64,000 nt of DNA, taken from contig JAQTUV010000003.1 of assembly GCA_028707175.1 (NCBI GenBank), forward strand, positions 372,001 to 436,000, read 5' to 3'. Under the pieces are notes generated by a model. It ran no database searches. It was not told the origin of the DNA and was given only the letters and a program-made list of their open reading frames with translations. Of this stretch, positions 46,901 through 54,974 are shown piece after piece. Source of the stretch: Sideroxydans sp. GTDB lineage: Bacteria; Pseudomonadota; Gammaproteobacteria; Burkholderiales; Gallionellaceae. The stretch's first letter is position 1. Every line of letters begins with the position of its first letter. A program made the position numbers and the translations under genes.

Positions 46901-47212
46901 CACTGCAGCACTGGGAACAGCGACCATACTAGTAAAATCCAGCTCTTCATTCATCAGTGGTGCGAGAGGTTTCGGCACCACCAACTTAGGCGCAATAATC
47001 AACTTATCCTTATCACGCACCAATTCAGCTTCTAGCAATCGTTGAATAATTTCGGGCAGTTCGCTTCGCAAACTAGGAGGAGCGCGCTTTCCAACTTCGT
47101 CCAACGTAGCTTTATCGTCGATTAACAACATGACTCGCTTCATGTCCCCAGACATACTGGACATTTCGCTTTCGCCTTTTGGGGTTTTAATCAATACAGT
47201 TTTTTTATCCAT
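43973..47212 (-). CDS. large coiled-coil membrane protein with AsmA-like C-terminus
   Basis: 1079 residues. Residues 1-90 look like a small winged-helix-type domain (MKRVMLLIDDKATLDEVGKRAPPSLRSELPEIIQRLLEAELV). About 110-660 is an Ala/Glu/Lys/Arg coiled coil, TolA-like in composition, with near-identical 18-residue repeats (QEAETARQKAEHEAARIK). One membrane helix lies at about 690-712 (IFVGLIFVSLIALFVLPLVW), followed by a roughly 370-residue periplasmic domain (EKRLSNQFTQVVKVGGISASLLPTPSLSLKNVVIG) like AsmA-family lipid-transfer/envelope proteins. The whole suggests a cytoplasm-to-periplasm linking protein. Not assigned to a named gene. Confidence 0.7.
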   Translation of the reverse strand: MDKKTVLIKTPKGESEMSSMSGDMKRVMLLIDDKATLDEVGKRAPPSLRSELPEIIQRLLEAELVRDKDKLIIAPKLVVPKPLAPLMNEELDFTSMVAVPSAAVLAAEASKQKNIQEAAEKLRVEKELQAKKLEHEAMQRATQEAARIKAELEAAKVKSEQEASKTKADLEAAKARIEAEAKILAEARAKHEAETARLKAEQEAARLKIEQEAVLRLKAEEAERVKREVEAARIKKQIEVERLKAIEEAAKAKAELELVKARMEAEAKSLAEERARHEAEAARQKVEQEAARVKAEQEAISRAKAEAEEKIKKEAEAARVKEQQEQARIKAVQEAEKIRAELEEAKAKAEVEAKKLAEARAKQEAETARQKAEHEAARIKQEAETARQKAEHEAARIKQEAETARQKAELEAARIKQEAETARQKTELEAARIKQEQESAERAARDAEALLLKKQQEALRQKAEQDAINVKAELEAVKVKAQLDAKALAEVRVKQEAEAARQKAEFDAAKAKVEEEKSRVLVNEVADRLDSENQPTPEKKVANKDTFATRSGSFKIDLSALHINALSTAPKVDEIKSENAQLKQKEEERLLAEQSKLAEAEAAKREAAETKEKLKSELALAKSNAAQEAQIDIEEQALSSAQAQAWAEAEQRAKLQANVQTEKVVQQAPLTQGRATRSRSRSSSIPLGKIFVGLIFVSLIALFVLPLVWPMQNYIPVIEKRLSNQFTQVVKVGGISASLLPTPSLSLKNVVIGQGEEVKVDSVLLKFDVTKIFASQKAISEAELSSLVLDGKTFEQSLEWLSHVAADEHYPIRHMTLSSVTVATEGFKLPVLRGGVELSDQLVSRVVLHSEDEKMNIELLRGNSNWQISFGIKERSLPFVPQIIFSDFTAKGNLSHGEVVINQIDGHAYDGILSGNGKVSWLKGWQVQGRFQAKTMELVKILPQYGVTGEVFADGSYNLQSANLAQLGETPKVEVTFTAKKGSINGVDVVETARLGSRTHLLGGRTHFDEFTGTLQIENHHQRYRQLKIASGMLSASGSMDVAPNDQLSGSLNAEIKMRAGSSALALSGTSVEPRLQAK
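45927..46139. repeat. 54-bp tandem repeat, about four copies
   Basis: The unit containing TTTTTGACGGGCTGTCTCAG recurs about four times in a row with only a few substitutions. It encodes QEAETARQKAEHEAARIK in the coiled coil of the surrounding gene; 54 bp keeps the frame and equals 18 residues, so copy number can vary between strains without breaking the protein. Confidence 0.85.
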
Positions 47213-47283
47213 AATCGTGATTGTAGACTAGTTATCTTTTCACCACATGCAACACGAAAAGCATTATAAAAAGCACGTAGCGG

Positions 47284-47312
47284 TTGACCAAAATAGCTTC
47301 TGCCGTTAGTAT
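47284..47312 (+). promoter_or_regulatory. sigma-70-type promoter of tRNA-Asn
   Basis: TTGACC, 17 bases, TAGTAT, ending 15 bases before the tRNA. Confidence 0.75.
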
Positions 47313-47327
47313 AGCGACCTCATCAAT

Positions 47328-47403
47328 TCCCTGATAGCTCAGTCGGTAGAGCGACGGACTGTTAATCCGCAGGTCCCTGGTTCGAGTCCAGGTCGGGGAG
47401 CCA
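47328..47403 (+). tRNA. tRNA-Asn (GTT)
   Basis: 76 bases with encoded CCA. Acceptor TCCCTGA/TCGGGGA pairs, D arm AGCTCAGTCGGTAGAGC, anticodon loop CTGTTAA with GTT, T arm CTGGTTCGAGTCCAG. Own promoter and terminator. Confidence 0.98.
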
Positions 47404-47411
47404 GATAATAG

Positions 47412-47445
47412 AAGGCCATCTTTCGGGATGGCCTTTTTATTTTTG
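47412..47445 (+). terminator. terminator of tRNA-Asn
   Basis: AAGGCCATC, loop, GATGGCCTT followed by TTTATTTTT, nine bases after the tRNA. Confidence 0.9.
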
Positions 47446-47521
47446 GATTGGATTTGATATATCCGCAGCCCGTATAAAAGCTGCCTAGCCACAAAAAAAA
47501 GATACGAATGGAGCCATACCT

Positions 47522-48058
47522 GTGACCAACGCACAACGCAAAGCACTTAGCCGCATGGCTGAAATGAATTCATCCAGTAACGGCAGCAAGCCTGCACCAA
47601 CACACAGTAGTGCGTTCTGTCCGCATGAGGCAGGCGCGTATTACCTGGCAACGGTAGGGACTGTCCGCAAGGTCATCAATCTATTCGCCAAGGAAATCGA
47701 GCCGATCACTTATACCTACTCCATCACTATCGTTCATTTTGAACAAGACCCTGATACTGGAAAATGGGTCTGGTTTGACGGTAAGGAAATGCAATCTCCA
47801 CGCAAAAATCAGGATGGTTGGCGTCTTGGTAGCAAAAAGTTATATGACTCTCGCGAAGATGCAGAGGCTGAACTGCAGCGCGTGATGGTCAAAAATGGTG
47901 ACCGAGTGACCAAAGTACATGACCTGCCAGACTGCATGACTCAACTTAGAAAGATCCGTAGTGCCCATCATCCAGACCGCAACAACCCAGATTCAGACCA
48001 TGATCTCTATCAGGCTGTTATAGAGAAAATGGACAGGATGCGTGCGGTGAGTGCATAA
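47522..48058 (+). CDS. uncharacterised protein with degenerate J-domain-like C-terminus
   Basis: 178 residues from GTG 47522 (GGAG eight bases upstream). The N-terminal 35 residues are Ser/Asn-rich and probably disordered, the middle (YYLATVGTVRKVINLFAKEIEP...WVWFDGKEMQSPRKNQDGWRLGSKKLY) is unfamiliar. The end, CMTQLRKIRSAHHPDRNNPDSDHDLYQAVIEKMDRMR, has helix II, the HPD tripeptide and helix III of a J domain, with HPD in the right place. A J domain would stimulate an Hsp70 ATPase, and a YegD-type Hsp70 gene lies 430 bases downstream. The first helix is not obvious, so this is a suggestion. Confidence 0.65.
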   Translation: MTNAQRKALSRMAEMNSSSNGSKPAPTHSSAFCPHEAGAYYLATVGTVRKVINLFAKEIEPITYTYSITIVHFEQDPDTGKWVWFDGKEMQSPRKNQDGWRLGSKKLYDSREDAEAELQRVMVKNGDRVTKVHDLPDCMTQLRKIRSAHHPDRNNPDSDHDLYQAVIEKMDRMRAVSA

Positions 48059-48087
48059 ACTCTGCCGTAGCCTGATCACTGAATAGT

Positions 48088-48315
48088 ATGAATCACTTGA
48101 TCTCTCGCATCTTTAGTTGGTTACGACCTGCAGATCACACACCTGCCGAGATCCAACGTGCCAAACAACTTATCGCATCTCTGGATGCTGGGGGCATACC
48201 ACTCGATCCATCCATCATTGTGAGAATTGCGGAAGACCTAGGGCTAGAGGTATCTAGGAAAGCGCGAATGGAAGACACGATTGAGCGTATTCGGATGGCG
48301 ATTAATCGATACTGA
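48088..48315 (+). CDS. small uncharacterised protein
   Basis: 75 residues (MNHLISRIFSWLRPADHTPAEIQRAKQLIASL...EDTIERIRMAINRY), largely helical, with an HTPAEIQRAKQLIASLDAGGIPLDPSIIVRIAEDLGL segment. No ribosome site stands out. Lies between the J-like and Hsp70 genes on the same strand. Coding is supported only by an open frame and context. Confidence 0.5.
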   Translation: MNHLISRIFSWLRPADHTPAEIQRAKQLIASLDAGGIPLDPSIIVRIAEDLGLEVSRKARMEDTIERIRMAINRY

Positions 48316-48491
48316 TTTAACCTTCAACTTCCACCTCGCCCTTAATTAATTTGCTGGAAATCTTAAGACTTCACCCTCTTCAATAGAAACATACTCGAGG
48401 GGAGAATGAAGTAAATAAATGAATTTCACCTACAGTTGCGATTGCATCGCCGCCCATTTTTATCAGCCCGATTTTAGGAACGCTTCCGTCC

Positions 48492-49757
48492 ATGTCTGTT
48501 GAAACTCCCGCCCGCGCTTGCGGCATCGATTTTGGTACATCTAATTCCACGGCAGGTTGGCTGCGCCCCGGACAATCACCATTACTCGCCTTGGAAGATG
48601 ACAAGGTCACCTTGCCTTCCGTGATTTTTTTTAATGCTGACGAAAATACCGTAAGCGTTGGGCGAGCAGGTCCTGGCGAATATTTGGAAGGCTACGAAGG
48701 GCGTCTAATGCGCGCCTTAAAGAGCCTGTTAGGCAGCAATCTGATGGAAGGAAAAACCGAAGTTCAAGGACGTTCGCGAACCTACATGGAATTGTTGACA
48801 CAGTTCATTGCCGAACTCAAAAATCGAACTGAAGTGGCGGCAGATAGATCTTTTGAGCAAGCCGTGTTCGGCCGCCCGGTGTTTTTCGTTGATGACGATA
48901 CAGCGGCTGACCGCAAGGCGGAGACGACCCTCGAAGCTATCGCCCACGCCACTGGCTTCCGTGAGGTAAGCTTTCAGTACGAACCCATCGCTGCGGCATA
49001 TCACTACGAACGCCAAATTGACCGCGAGGAACTCGTACTAATTGCCGACATCGGCGGCGGCACCTCAGATTTTTCATTGATCCGCCTCTCGCCACAACGT
49101 GCCCAACTCGTCGATCGGCGCGATGATTTACTGGCCAATGGCGGCGTACACATCGGTGGCACCAACTTCGACCAACAATTAAGTCTGGCTAGCGTTATGC
49201 CTTTGCTAGGCTATCGTAGCCAACTCAAACGGGGCTTAGAAATGCCCGCTAGCTGCTACATCAATCTAGCCACTTGGCACACTATCAATCAAGTGTATAC
49301 CCGCCGAACTTGGGCTGAACTACAGGAGCTGTATTTGGACACCCAATCGCCTGAAGCCATGGATCGGCTATTCAAATTGATTCGCGAACGCTCTGGTCAT
49401 TGGCTGGCCATGCAGGTAGAAGAAGCCAAGATCGCATTATCCGCCGGAGACAGCACAATCCTACATCTTGATCGGCTCGCCCCAGACCTGCGCCATACGC
49501 TAACTCGGATCGAATTCGAACAGGCTTCGACGCAGTTGGTAGAAAAAATCGGAACCACCCTAAATGTATTGCTGAAAAAAGCTGGGGTGCGTTACGAGGC
49601 AGTGGATACTGTTTTTTTCACTGGCGGCGCTAGCGGCGTACCCATGCTGCGCGAACGCATCTCAGCCATGTTGCCTCATGCACGGCGCGTAGAAGGTGAT
49701 TTATTCGGCAGTATCGGTACAGGCCTAGCAGTAGAAGCACAACGTCGCTTCGGCTGA
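48492..49757 (+). CDS. yegD: Hsp70-family protein of the YegD type
   Basis: 421 residues holding only the actin-like ATPase domain: CGIDFGTSNSTAGWLRPGQ (phosphate 1), ELVLIADIGGGTSDFSLIRL (phosphate 2), and VFFTGGASGVPMLRERI (adenosine). No substrate-binding domain or EEVD tail, like YegD/YcaD-type Hsp70s whose job is not settled. The N-terminal and FVDDDTAADRKAETTLEAIAHATGFREVSFQYEPIAAAYHYE region are diagnostic. Weak AGGAA ribosome site. Possible partner of the J-like protein upstream. Confidence 0.9.
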   Translation: MSVETPARACGIDFGTSNSTAGWLRPGQSPLLALEDDKVTLPSVIFFNADENTVSVGRAGPGEYLEGYEGRLMRALKSLLGSNLMEGKTEVQGRSRTYMELLTQFIAELKNRTEVAADRSFEQAVFGRPVFFVDDDTAADRKAETTLEAIAHATGFREVSFQYEPIAAAYHYERQIDREELVLIADIGGGTSDFSLIRLSPQRAQLVDRRDDLLANGGVHIGGTNFDQQLSLASVMPLLGYRSQLKRGLEMPASCYINLATWHTINQVYTRRTWAELQELYLDTQSPEAMDRLFKLIRERSGHWLAMQVEEAKIALSAGDSTILHLDRLAPDLRHTLTRIEFEQASTQLVEKIGTTLNVLLKKAGVRYEAVDTVFFTGGASGVPMLRERISAMLPHARRVEGDLFGSIGTGLAVEAQRRFG

Positions 49758-50311
49758 CGACACCTACAACAACGTTCTTCTTGATCTATCGTAATGCTTC
49801 AGAAAAGATAAGGCCTATTTCCGCACCAACACACTGAGCTGAAAAATATATTTCGATTGCTTAAAGTTGCCCACAATACACGTGGACTCTTCTGTAGATA
49901 CTTTGTGGATAAGCTAAAAATCTCCCACTAGGTCATATCACTACCTTCGCTGCCTAAAACATACACTACTCAGCTTCATCATGCCCCATTTGCCAAATTG
50001 CAAGAAGGCATCTCGCATAACGAATTCCACAATAAGCATCTACCGATTGGCCTACATGCTCTCGGGTTCAGTGTGCATGTGTCACTAGGATAGCTGGGCA
50101 TACTACGTAATTAAATATCGCGAAGGCATAGTCACACCTAATCAAATTTCAAAGAGTTGAAATATTACTTAGACACGGAATAATCATTCCGCAATTTTTT
50201 AATTCAGCCAACACCGTTGCTACGGTGTTCGTATTTTGCAAAACCATTATGTAAATAATAGTTCTACAAGGCACACGCTTATAGCCACTCAGTGTCGAGA
50301 CCTGAAAAATG
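49758..50311. other. gene-free AT-rich interval
   Basis: About 550 bases without a convincing ORF on either strand. It holds a short hairpin with a T-run (CGGAAT/ATTCCG then AATTTTTT, 50177-50200), which may end a transcript from yegD, and a second 8-bp hairpin AACACCGT/ACGGTGTT at 50211-50230. No tRNA, repeat or known riboswitch recognised. Confidence 0.5.
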
Positions 50312-50346
50312 AAAAAGGAGCTAGGCTTTTAGCCTAGCTCCTTTTT
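50312..50346 (-). terminator. strong terminator after tRNA-Arg
   Basis: 15-bp stem AAAAAGGAGCTAGGC / GCCTAGCTCCTTTTT with a five-base loop, four bases beyond the CCA of tRNA-Arg. A- and T-runs on both sides could make it bidirectional. Confidence 0.95.
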
Positions 50347-50350
50347 ATAT

Positions 50351-50427
50351 TGGTGCGCCCGAAGAGATTCGAACTCCTGACCCCTTGGTTCGTAGCCAAG
50401 TACTCTATCCAGCTGAGCTACGGGCGC
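50351..50427 (-). tRNA. tRNA-Arg (ACG)
   Basis: 77 bases with encoded CCA: GCGCCCG acceptor, D arm AGCTCAGCTGGATAGAGT, anticodon stem CTTGG with loop CTACGAA (anticodon ACG), T arm CAGGAGTTCGAATCTCT. A34 is normally deaminated to inosine. Confidence 0.98.
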
Positions 50428-50464
50428 AATTTAAACACTTACAACACTTACAAAAATCAACTAC

Positions 50465-50557
50465 TGGCGGAGAAGGAGGGATTCGAACCCTCGATCCGGG
50501 TTTTGCCCAGATGCGCCCTTAGCAGGGGCGTGCCTTCGACCACTCGGCCACCTCTCC
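50465..50557 (-). tRNA. tRNA-Ser (GCT)
   Basis: 93 bases with long variable arm and encoded CCA: GGAGAGG acceptor, TGGCCGAGTGGTCGAAGGCA, anticodon loop CTGCTAA (GCT, reads AGC/AGU), T arm with GGTTCGAATCC. It lies between lysC and tRNA-Arg on the same strand. Confidence 0.98.
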
Positions 50558-50608
50558 GAAGGCCGCGAATAATACTGATTACGGGCTCTTCGGTCAAATC
50601 ATTTATTA

Positions 50609-51835
50609 CTATTCTTGATCTAAATTGAACGCTTTGTGCAAAACACGCACTGCGAGCTCCAAATATTTCTCGTCAATCACCACAGAAATCTTGATTTCAG
50701 AAGTAGAAATCATTTGGATGTTGATACCCTCTTCCGCCAAGGTGCGGAACATCTGGCTCGCGATACCCACATGAGAACGCATACCTACGCCGACAACAGA
50801 AACCTTTGCCGTTTTATTGTCGCCGATGACGTCACGTGCGCCGATATGCGGTTGCACCTTGTTCTTCAGAATATCCATCGCATTGTTAAATTCGTTGCGA
50901 TGCACGGTGAATGAAAAATCGGTAGAACCATCAATACCGACGTTCTGGATAATCATGTCCACATCAATGTTGGACTCGCTCACTGGCCCCAGAATCTGAT
51001 ACGCGATACCAGGTTTATCCGGCACGCCACGTACGGTGATTTTTGCCTCATCGCGATTGAAGGCGATGCCTGAAATGATGGCCTGTTCCATTTTATTTTC
51101 TTCCTCAAAAGTGATCAGCGTGCCCTCGCCTTCATCGGTAAAGCTTGAGAGCACACGCAATTTAACTTTGTATTTCCCTGCGAATTCCACTGAACGTATC
51201 TGCAAAACCTTGGAACCCAAGCTGGCCATTTCCAACATTTCTTCGAAGGTGATGCTCTTCAGGCGGCGTGCTTCGGGCACCATGCGCGGATCAGTGGTGT
51301 AGACACCATCCACGTCGGTATAAATCTGGCATTCATCCGCCCCCAATGCGGCTGCGATTGCAACACCTGTCGTATCCGAACCACCACGACCTAATGTAGT
51401 AATGTTGCCTTCGTCATCCATCCCTTGAAAGCCAGCGACGACAACCACATAGTCATTTGCCAAGTCGGCGCGAATGTTCTGTTCATCGATACTTACGATG
51501 CGCGCTTTATTGAATGCACTATCAGTTTGGATTTTGACTTGCGCGCCGGTATAGCTCTTTGCAGACATTCCCGCTTCTTTAAGTGCCATTGCCAATAAGC
51601 CAATGGTTACTTGCTCACCCGTCGAGATGATCACGTCAAGTTCGCGAGGATCAGGATGTTGCTGAATCTCTTTTGCGAGCGCGATCAGACGGTTCGTCTC
51701 TCCACTCATGGCTGAAACCACCACCACGACTTGATGACCTTGCGCCTTATATCTTGCTACTCGCTGCGCCACATTTTTGATGCGCTCGGGACTTCCCATC
51801 GAAGTGCCGCCGTATTTTTGAACGATTAATGCCAC
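50609..51835 (-). CDS. lysC: aspartokinase
   Basis: Phosphorylates aspartate, the first step to lysine, threonine and methionine. MALIVQKYGGTSMGSPERI is the kinase start, TTLGRGGSDTTGVAIAAAL the substrate site, and two ACT domains fill the C-terminal third (ITVRGVPDKPGIAYQIL; VSVVGVGMRSHVGIASQMFRTLAEEGINIQMIST). An internal ATG at MEQAIISGIAF is the usual start of the separate regulatory beta chain in this family. Followed by tRNA-Ser and tRNA-Arg. Asd is encoded at 5.5 kb. Confidence 0.97.
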   Translation of the reverse strand: MALIVQKYGGTSMGSPERIKNVAQRVARYKAQGHQVVVVVSAMSGETNRLIALAKEIQQHPDPRELDVIISTGEQVTIGLLAMALKEAGMSAKSYTGAQVKIQTDSAFNKARIVSIDEQNIRADLANDYVVVVAGFQGMDDEGNITTLGRGGSDTTGVAIAAALGADECQIYTDVDGVYTTDPRMVPEARRLKSITFEEMLEMASLGSKVLQIRSVEFAGKYKVKLRVLSSFTDEGEGTLITFEEENKMEQAIISGIAFNRDEAKITVRGVPDKPGIAYQILGPVSESNIDVDMIIQNVGIDGSTDFSFTVHRNEFNNAMDILKNKVQPHIGARDVIGDNKTAKVSVVGVGMRSHVGIASQMFRTLAEEGINIQMISTSEIKISVVIDEKYLELAVRVLHKAFNLDQE

Positions 51836-51946
51836 GATTAATGCCTGCGCTGTTAATAAAAAGTGGGCGGCATTCTACCCGAAGTGATATTAAAAAACGA
51901 TCACCCCCTCTGCTACACTGCACTCAAACAAAATTTTGCAAAATCC

Positions 51947-53632
51947 ATGAACAAAATCACTCAGCGCTCTTACTCAACGACTATCTCGGCGCAACTCACC
52001 GAGGCTGGCATCACGCCCTTAATGGCACGCATCTATGCCGCGAGAGGGATTGATGCTGCGACACAACTGAATACGGACATTAAGCGCCTGCTTCCCTTTG
52101 ATACCCTGCTGAATGCAACAAAAATAGCTGGGCTACTCGTTGATGCCATTCAGGCTCAAAAAAAATTACTCATCGTCGCCGATTACGATGCAGATGGTGC
52201 GACGGCCTGTGCTGTCGCGGTGCGCGGACTCAGCATATTAGGCGCACAAGTCGATTTCATCGTGCCCAATCGTTTTGAATATGGCTACGGATTAACGCCC
52301 GAAATCGTTAGGTTGGCAAAACAGTCTGCTCCCGACATCATCGTCACTGTAGATAATGGCATCGCCAGTGTAGAGGGGGTGGCTGAGGCCCATCGACTCG
52401 GCATGCAAGTATTGGTCACAGATCATCACTTACCTGGCGATACGCTTCCTGATGCTGAGTGCATCGTTAATCCGAATCAACCAGACTGCCAATTCCCCAG
52501 CAAAAATTTGGCCGGTGTGGGCGTGATGTTCTACACACTCATGGCGTTGCGCGCCGAGTTACGCCAGCGTGGTGCATTCAAAGACTGTTCCGAACCCAAT
52601 CTTGGCAAGCTGCTTGATCTTGTCGCACTCGGCACCGTAGCCGATGTGGTCAAACTAGATGAAAACAATCGCATCCTTGTGCAGCAAGGACTGCAACGTA
52701 TTCGCGCTGGACGCTGCTGTGCAGGTATCCAAGCCCTGTTGCAAATTGCACGCCGCCCTATCGCCCAAGCGACGACCTACGAATTAGGCTTCATCGTTGG
52801 GCCGCGACTGAATGCGGCCGGTCGATTGGAAGACATGAGCTTGGGCATTCGCTGCTTGCTCACTGACGATGCGGCAGAAGCCAACGAAATAGCCGCCAAG
52901 TTGGATGCGCTCAACCATGAACGACGCAGCATTGAAGCCGACATGCAAGACAGTGCGCTCTCCGCACTCGACACCTTTGATCCTGCGGCTAGCTTCTCCC
53001 TCGCCCTATTTAATGAAGATTGGCATCAAGGCGTGATTGGCATCTTGGCATCCCGCCTTAAAGATAAGTTTCATCGCCCTGTGATTGCCTTTGCTCATTC
53101 AAAAAATGGCGAGCTAAAAGGGTCTGGCCGCAGCATTCTCGGCCTGCACCTGCGCGATGCGCTAGACCTCGTCTCAAAACGCCACCCGCATTTAATATTA
53201 AAATTCGGCGGACATGCAATGGCGGCCGGACTCAGCATCCTAGATGAACATCTAGCCGATTTTCGCATCGCTTTCGAATCAGTCTGCGCTGAATTGCTTG
53301 ATGCAGAGTCTTTGGTTAAAACCATCACCACAGACGGCTCGCTCGATACGAATGAATTCTCTCTCGATACCGCTCGTGAGTTGCAAAATCAAGTGTGGGG
53401 GCAAGGGTTTCCAGAGCCTCTATTCACGGGCGATTTTGAAGTGGAAAGCCAGCGTATCGTGGGAGAGAAGCACCTCAAACTCAAGCTACGTTCAGCCGCA
53501 GGCAGCCTTGATGCCATTCATTTTTTCTCAACCGAACCTGCGCTCAAAACAACACAGGTTGTATTTAGTTTAGGCATCAACGAATACAATGGAAGCCAAA
53601 CTTTGCAGCTCATTGTGCGCCATCGCACCTAG
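51947..53632 (+). CDS. recJ: single-strand 5'-3' exonuclease RecJ
   Basis: RecJ degrades single-stranded DNA in recombination and mismatch repair. The DHH-family motifs are present: VADYDADGATACAVAV, VDNGIASVEGV, TDHHLPG, GTVADVVKLDENNR, GRLEDMSLGIRCLL and the DHHA1 motif GGHAMAAGLSI. I use ATG 51947 (561 residues, family size); the track's start at 51863 has no homologous N-terminus. Divergent from lysC. Confidence 0.95.
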   Translation: MNKITQRSYSTTISAQLTEAGITPLMARIYAARGIDAATQLNTDIKRLLPFDTLLNATKIAGLLVDAIQAQKKLLIVADYDADGATACAVAVRGLSILGAQVDFIVPNRFEYGYGLTPEIVRLAKQSAPDIIVTVDNGIASVEGVAEAHRLGMQVLVTDHHLPGDTLPDAECIVNPNQPDCQFPSKNLAGVGVMFYTLMALRAELRQRGAFKDCSEPNLGKLLDLVALGTVADVVKLDENNRILVQQGLQRIRAGRCCAGIQALLQIARRPIAQATTYELGFIVGPRLNAAGRLEDMSLGIRCLLTDDAAEANEIAAKLDALNHERRSIEADMQDSALSALDTFDPAASFSLALFNEDWHQGVIGILASRLKDKFHRPVIAFAHSKNGELKGSGRSILGLHLRDALDLVSKRHPHLILKFGGHAMAAGLSILDEHLADFRIAFESVCAELLDAESLVKTITTDGSLDTNEFSLDTARELQNQVWGQGFPEPLFTGDFEVESQRIVGEKHLKLKLRSAAGSLDAIHFFSTEPALKTTQVVFSLGINEYNGSQTLQLIVRHRT

Positions 53633-53640
53633 GAGCCAAT

Positions 53641-54903
53641 ATGGATATCAGTACGTTACAAAATAATGGGATTGATGCGCTACCTCAGTTTTTGACCAGC
53701 CTCTCCATCGGCTTGCTCATTGGTATGGAACGAGAGCGCAACCCCTCTGCCAAAGCAGGACTGCGCACCTTCGCCTTGGTATCCATACTAGGCACACTCA
53801 TCGCCTTGATTGCCGAAAAAATAGGGGCTCCGTGGCTATTGATTGCCGGACTATTAGCTATCGCCGGCATGATCATCACCTCCTACATTCACTCGCCCAC
53901 AGAAAACAATGACCCCGGTACTACCACAGTCACCGCTCTACTCATCGCTTATGCACTGGGGGTTTTGGTGTGGATAGGCTACTCAAAACTTGCCGTGATT
54001 CTGGCGATTGCCACAACCACCTTGCTTTACTTCAAACCTGAATTGCAGGGCATCACCCAAAGGCTCACCCGTCGCGATTTGGTTTCCATCTTGCAGTTCT
54101 CAGTATTAACCTTCGTCATCCTGCCCATCCTGCCCAACCAGAGTTATGGCCCGTATGGCTTCTTCAATCCCTACCAAGCGTGGATGATGGTGGTGCTCAT
54201 TTCTGGCTTGAGTCTCGCGGGCTATGTCGCTTTGCGCATCACAGGACAACGCTACGGCGCGCCCTTACTTGGCTTTCTTGGCGGTCTAGTGTCAAGCACC
54301 GCCACGACCTTGCTCTATGCAAAACACAGCAAACTTAACGATGGCATGTTGCGCCTATCCGCTGTCGTTATCCTCATCGCCAGCCAAGTGGTGTTGGTTC
54401 GACTCATCGTCGTCAGCGGCATCATCTCCCCCGCGATCGTCATGCAACTCGCGCCGGTCATGGGGTTGGGCTTGTTATTTGGTTTAGTCGCAACCGCATA
54501 CAACTGGAAGCGTTTGCAGAACATCGGCGAATTACCCATGCCAGAAACGTCCAACCCCACCGAGATCCATGCAGCACTGGGCTTTGGTGTGTTGTTCGTG
54601 ATTGTGCTGTTGTGTGCCGCTTGGCTGACTGACATCGCAGGCAGTGGAGGCCTGTATGTGGTCGCGATTATTTCGGGACTGACTGATGTCGACGCTATCG
54701 CACTCTCTAGCCTGCGCTTATTTCAAATCGAAAAACTAACGAGCGAGCAAGCCGTTATCTCCATCTGCCTCGCTTTCCTAGCCAACATGCTTTTCAAGTT
54801 CGGCATGGCAGCCTCCATTGGCGGGGTGGTATTAGCCAAACACATCGCGGTCGGCTTCATTGCCATTGCTTCTGGTGTGTTGCTGGGCTTGCTTTTCCTT
54901 TAA
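53641..54903 (+). CDS. MgtC/DUF4010-family membrane protein
   Basis: 420 residues with about ten to twelve hydrophobic helices. The start LTSLSIGLLIGMERERNPSAKAGLRTFALVSILGTL is the MgtC-like module and the later LLGFLGGLVSSTATTLLYAK is DUF4010. Integral inner-membrane protein, function unknown. Nine bases after recJ with a GGAG ribosome site, so probably co-transcribed with it. Confidence 0.86.
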   Translation: MDISTLQNNGIDALPQFLTSLSIGLLIGMERERNPSAKAGLRTFALVSILGTLIALIAEKIGAPWLLIAGLLAIAGMIITSYIHSPTENNDPGTTTVTALLIAYALGVLVWIGYSKLAVILAIATTTLLYFKPELQGITQRLTRRDLVSILQFSVLTFVILPILPNQSYGPYGFFNPYQAWMMVVLISGLSLAGYVALRITGQRYGAPLLGFLGGLVSSTATTLLYAKHSKLNDGMLRLSAVVILIASQVVLVRLIVVSGIISPAIVMQLAPVMGLGLLFGLVATAYNWKRLQNIGELPMPETSNPTEIHAALGFGVLFVIVLLCAAWLTDIAGSGGLYVVAIISGLTDVDAIALSSLRLFQIEKLTSEQAVISICLAFLANMLFKFGMAASIGGVVLAKHIAVGFIAIASGVLLGLLFL

Positions 54904-54920
54904 GTCAGCCTCCAGATGCG

Positions 54921-54946
54921 GGGGGCGAGCATGTATAATCGCCCCC
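54921..54946 (+). terminator. hairpin before prfB
   Basis: GGGGGCGA / TCGCCCCC with a ten-base loop, then TTTCC. It overlaps a TATAAT that has no good -35 partner. May be a terminator of the recJ transcript. Confidence 0.45.
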
Positions 54947-54974
54947 TTTCCAAGTAGCCATAGAAACCAAGAAA

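Noticed and set aside
47232-47546. Minus-strand ORF of 104 residues over tRNA-Asn
   Set aside because: Runs through the tRNA, its promoter and terminator; no coding support.
50350-50628. Plus-strand 92-residue ORF
   Set aside because: Antisense of tRNA-Arg and tRNA-Ser; such ORFs are common artefacts.
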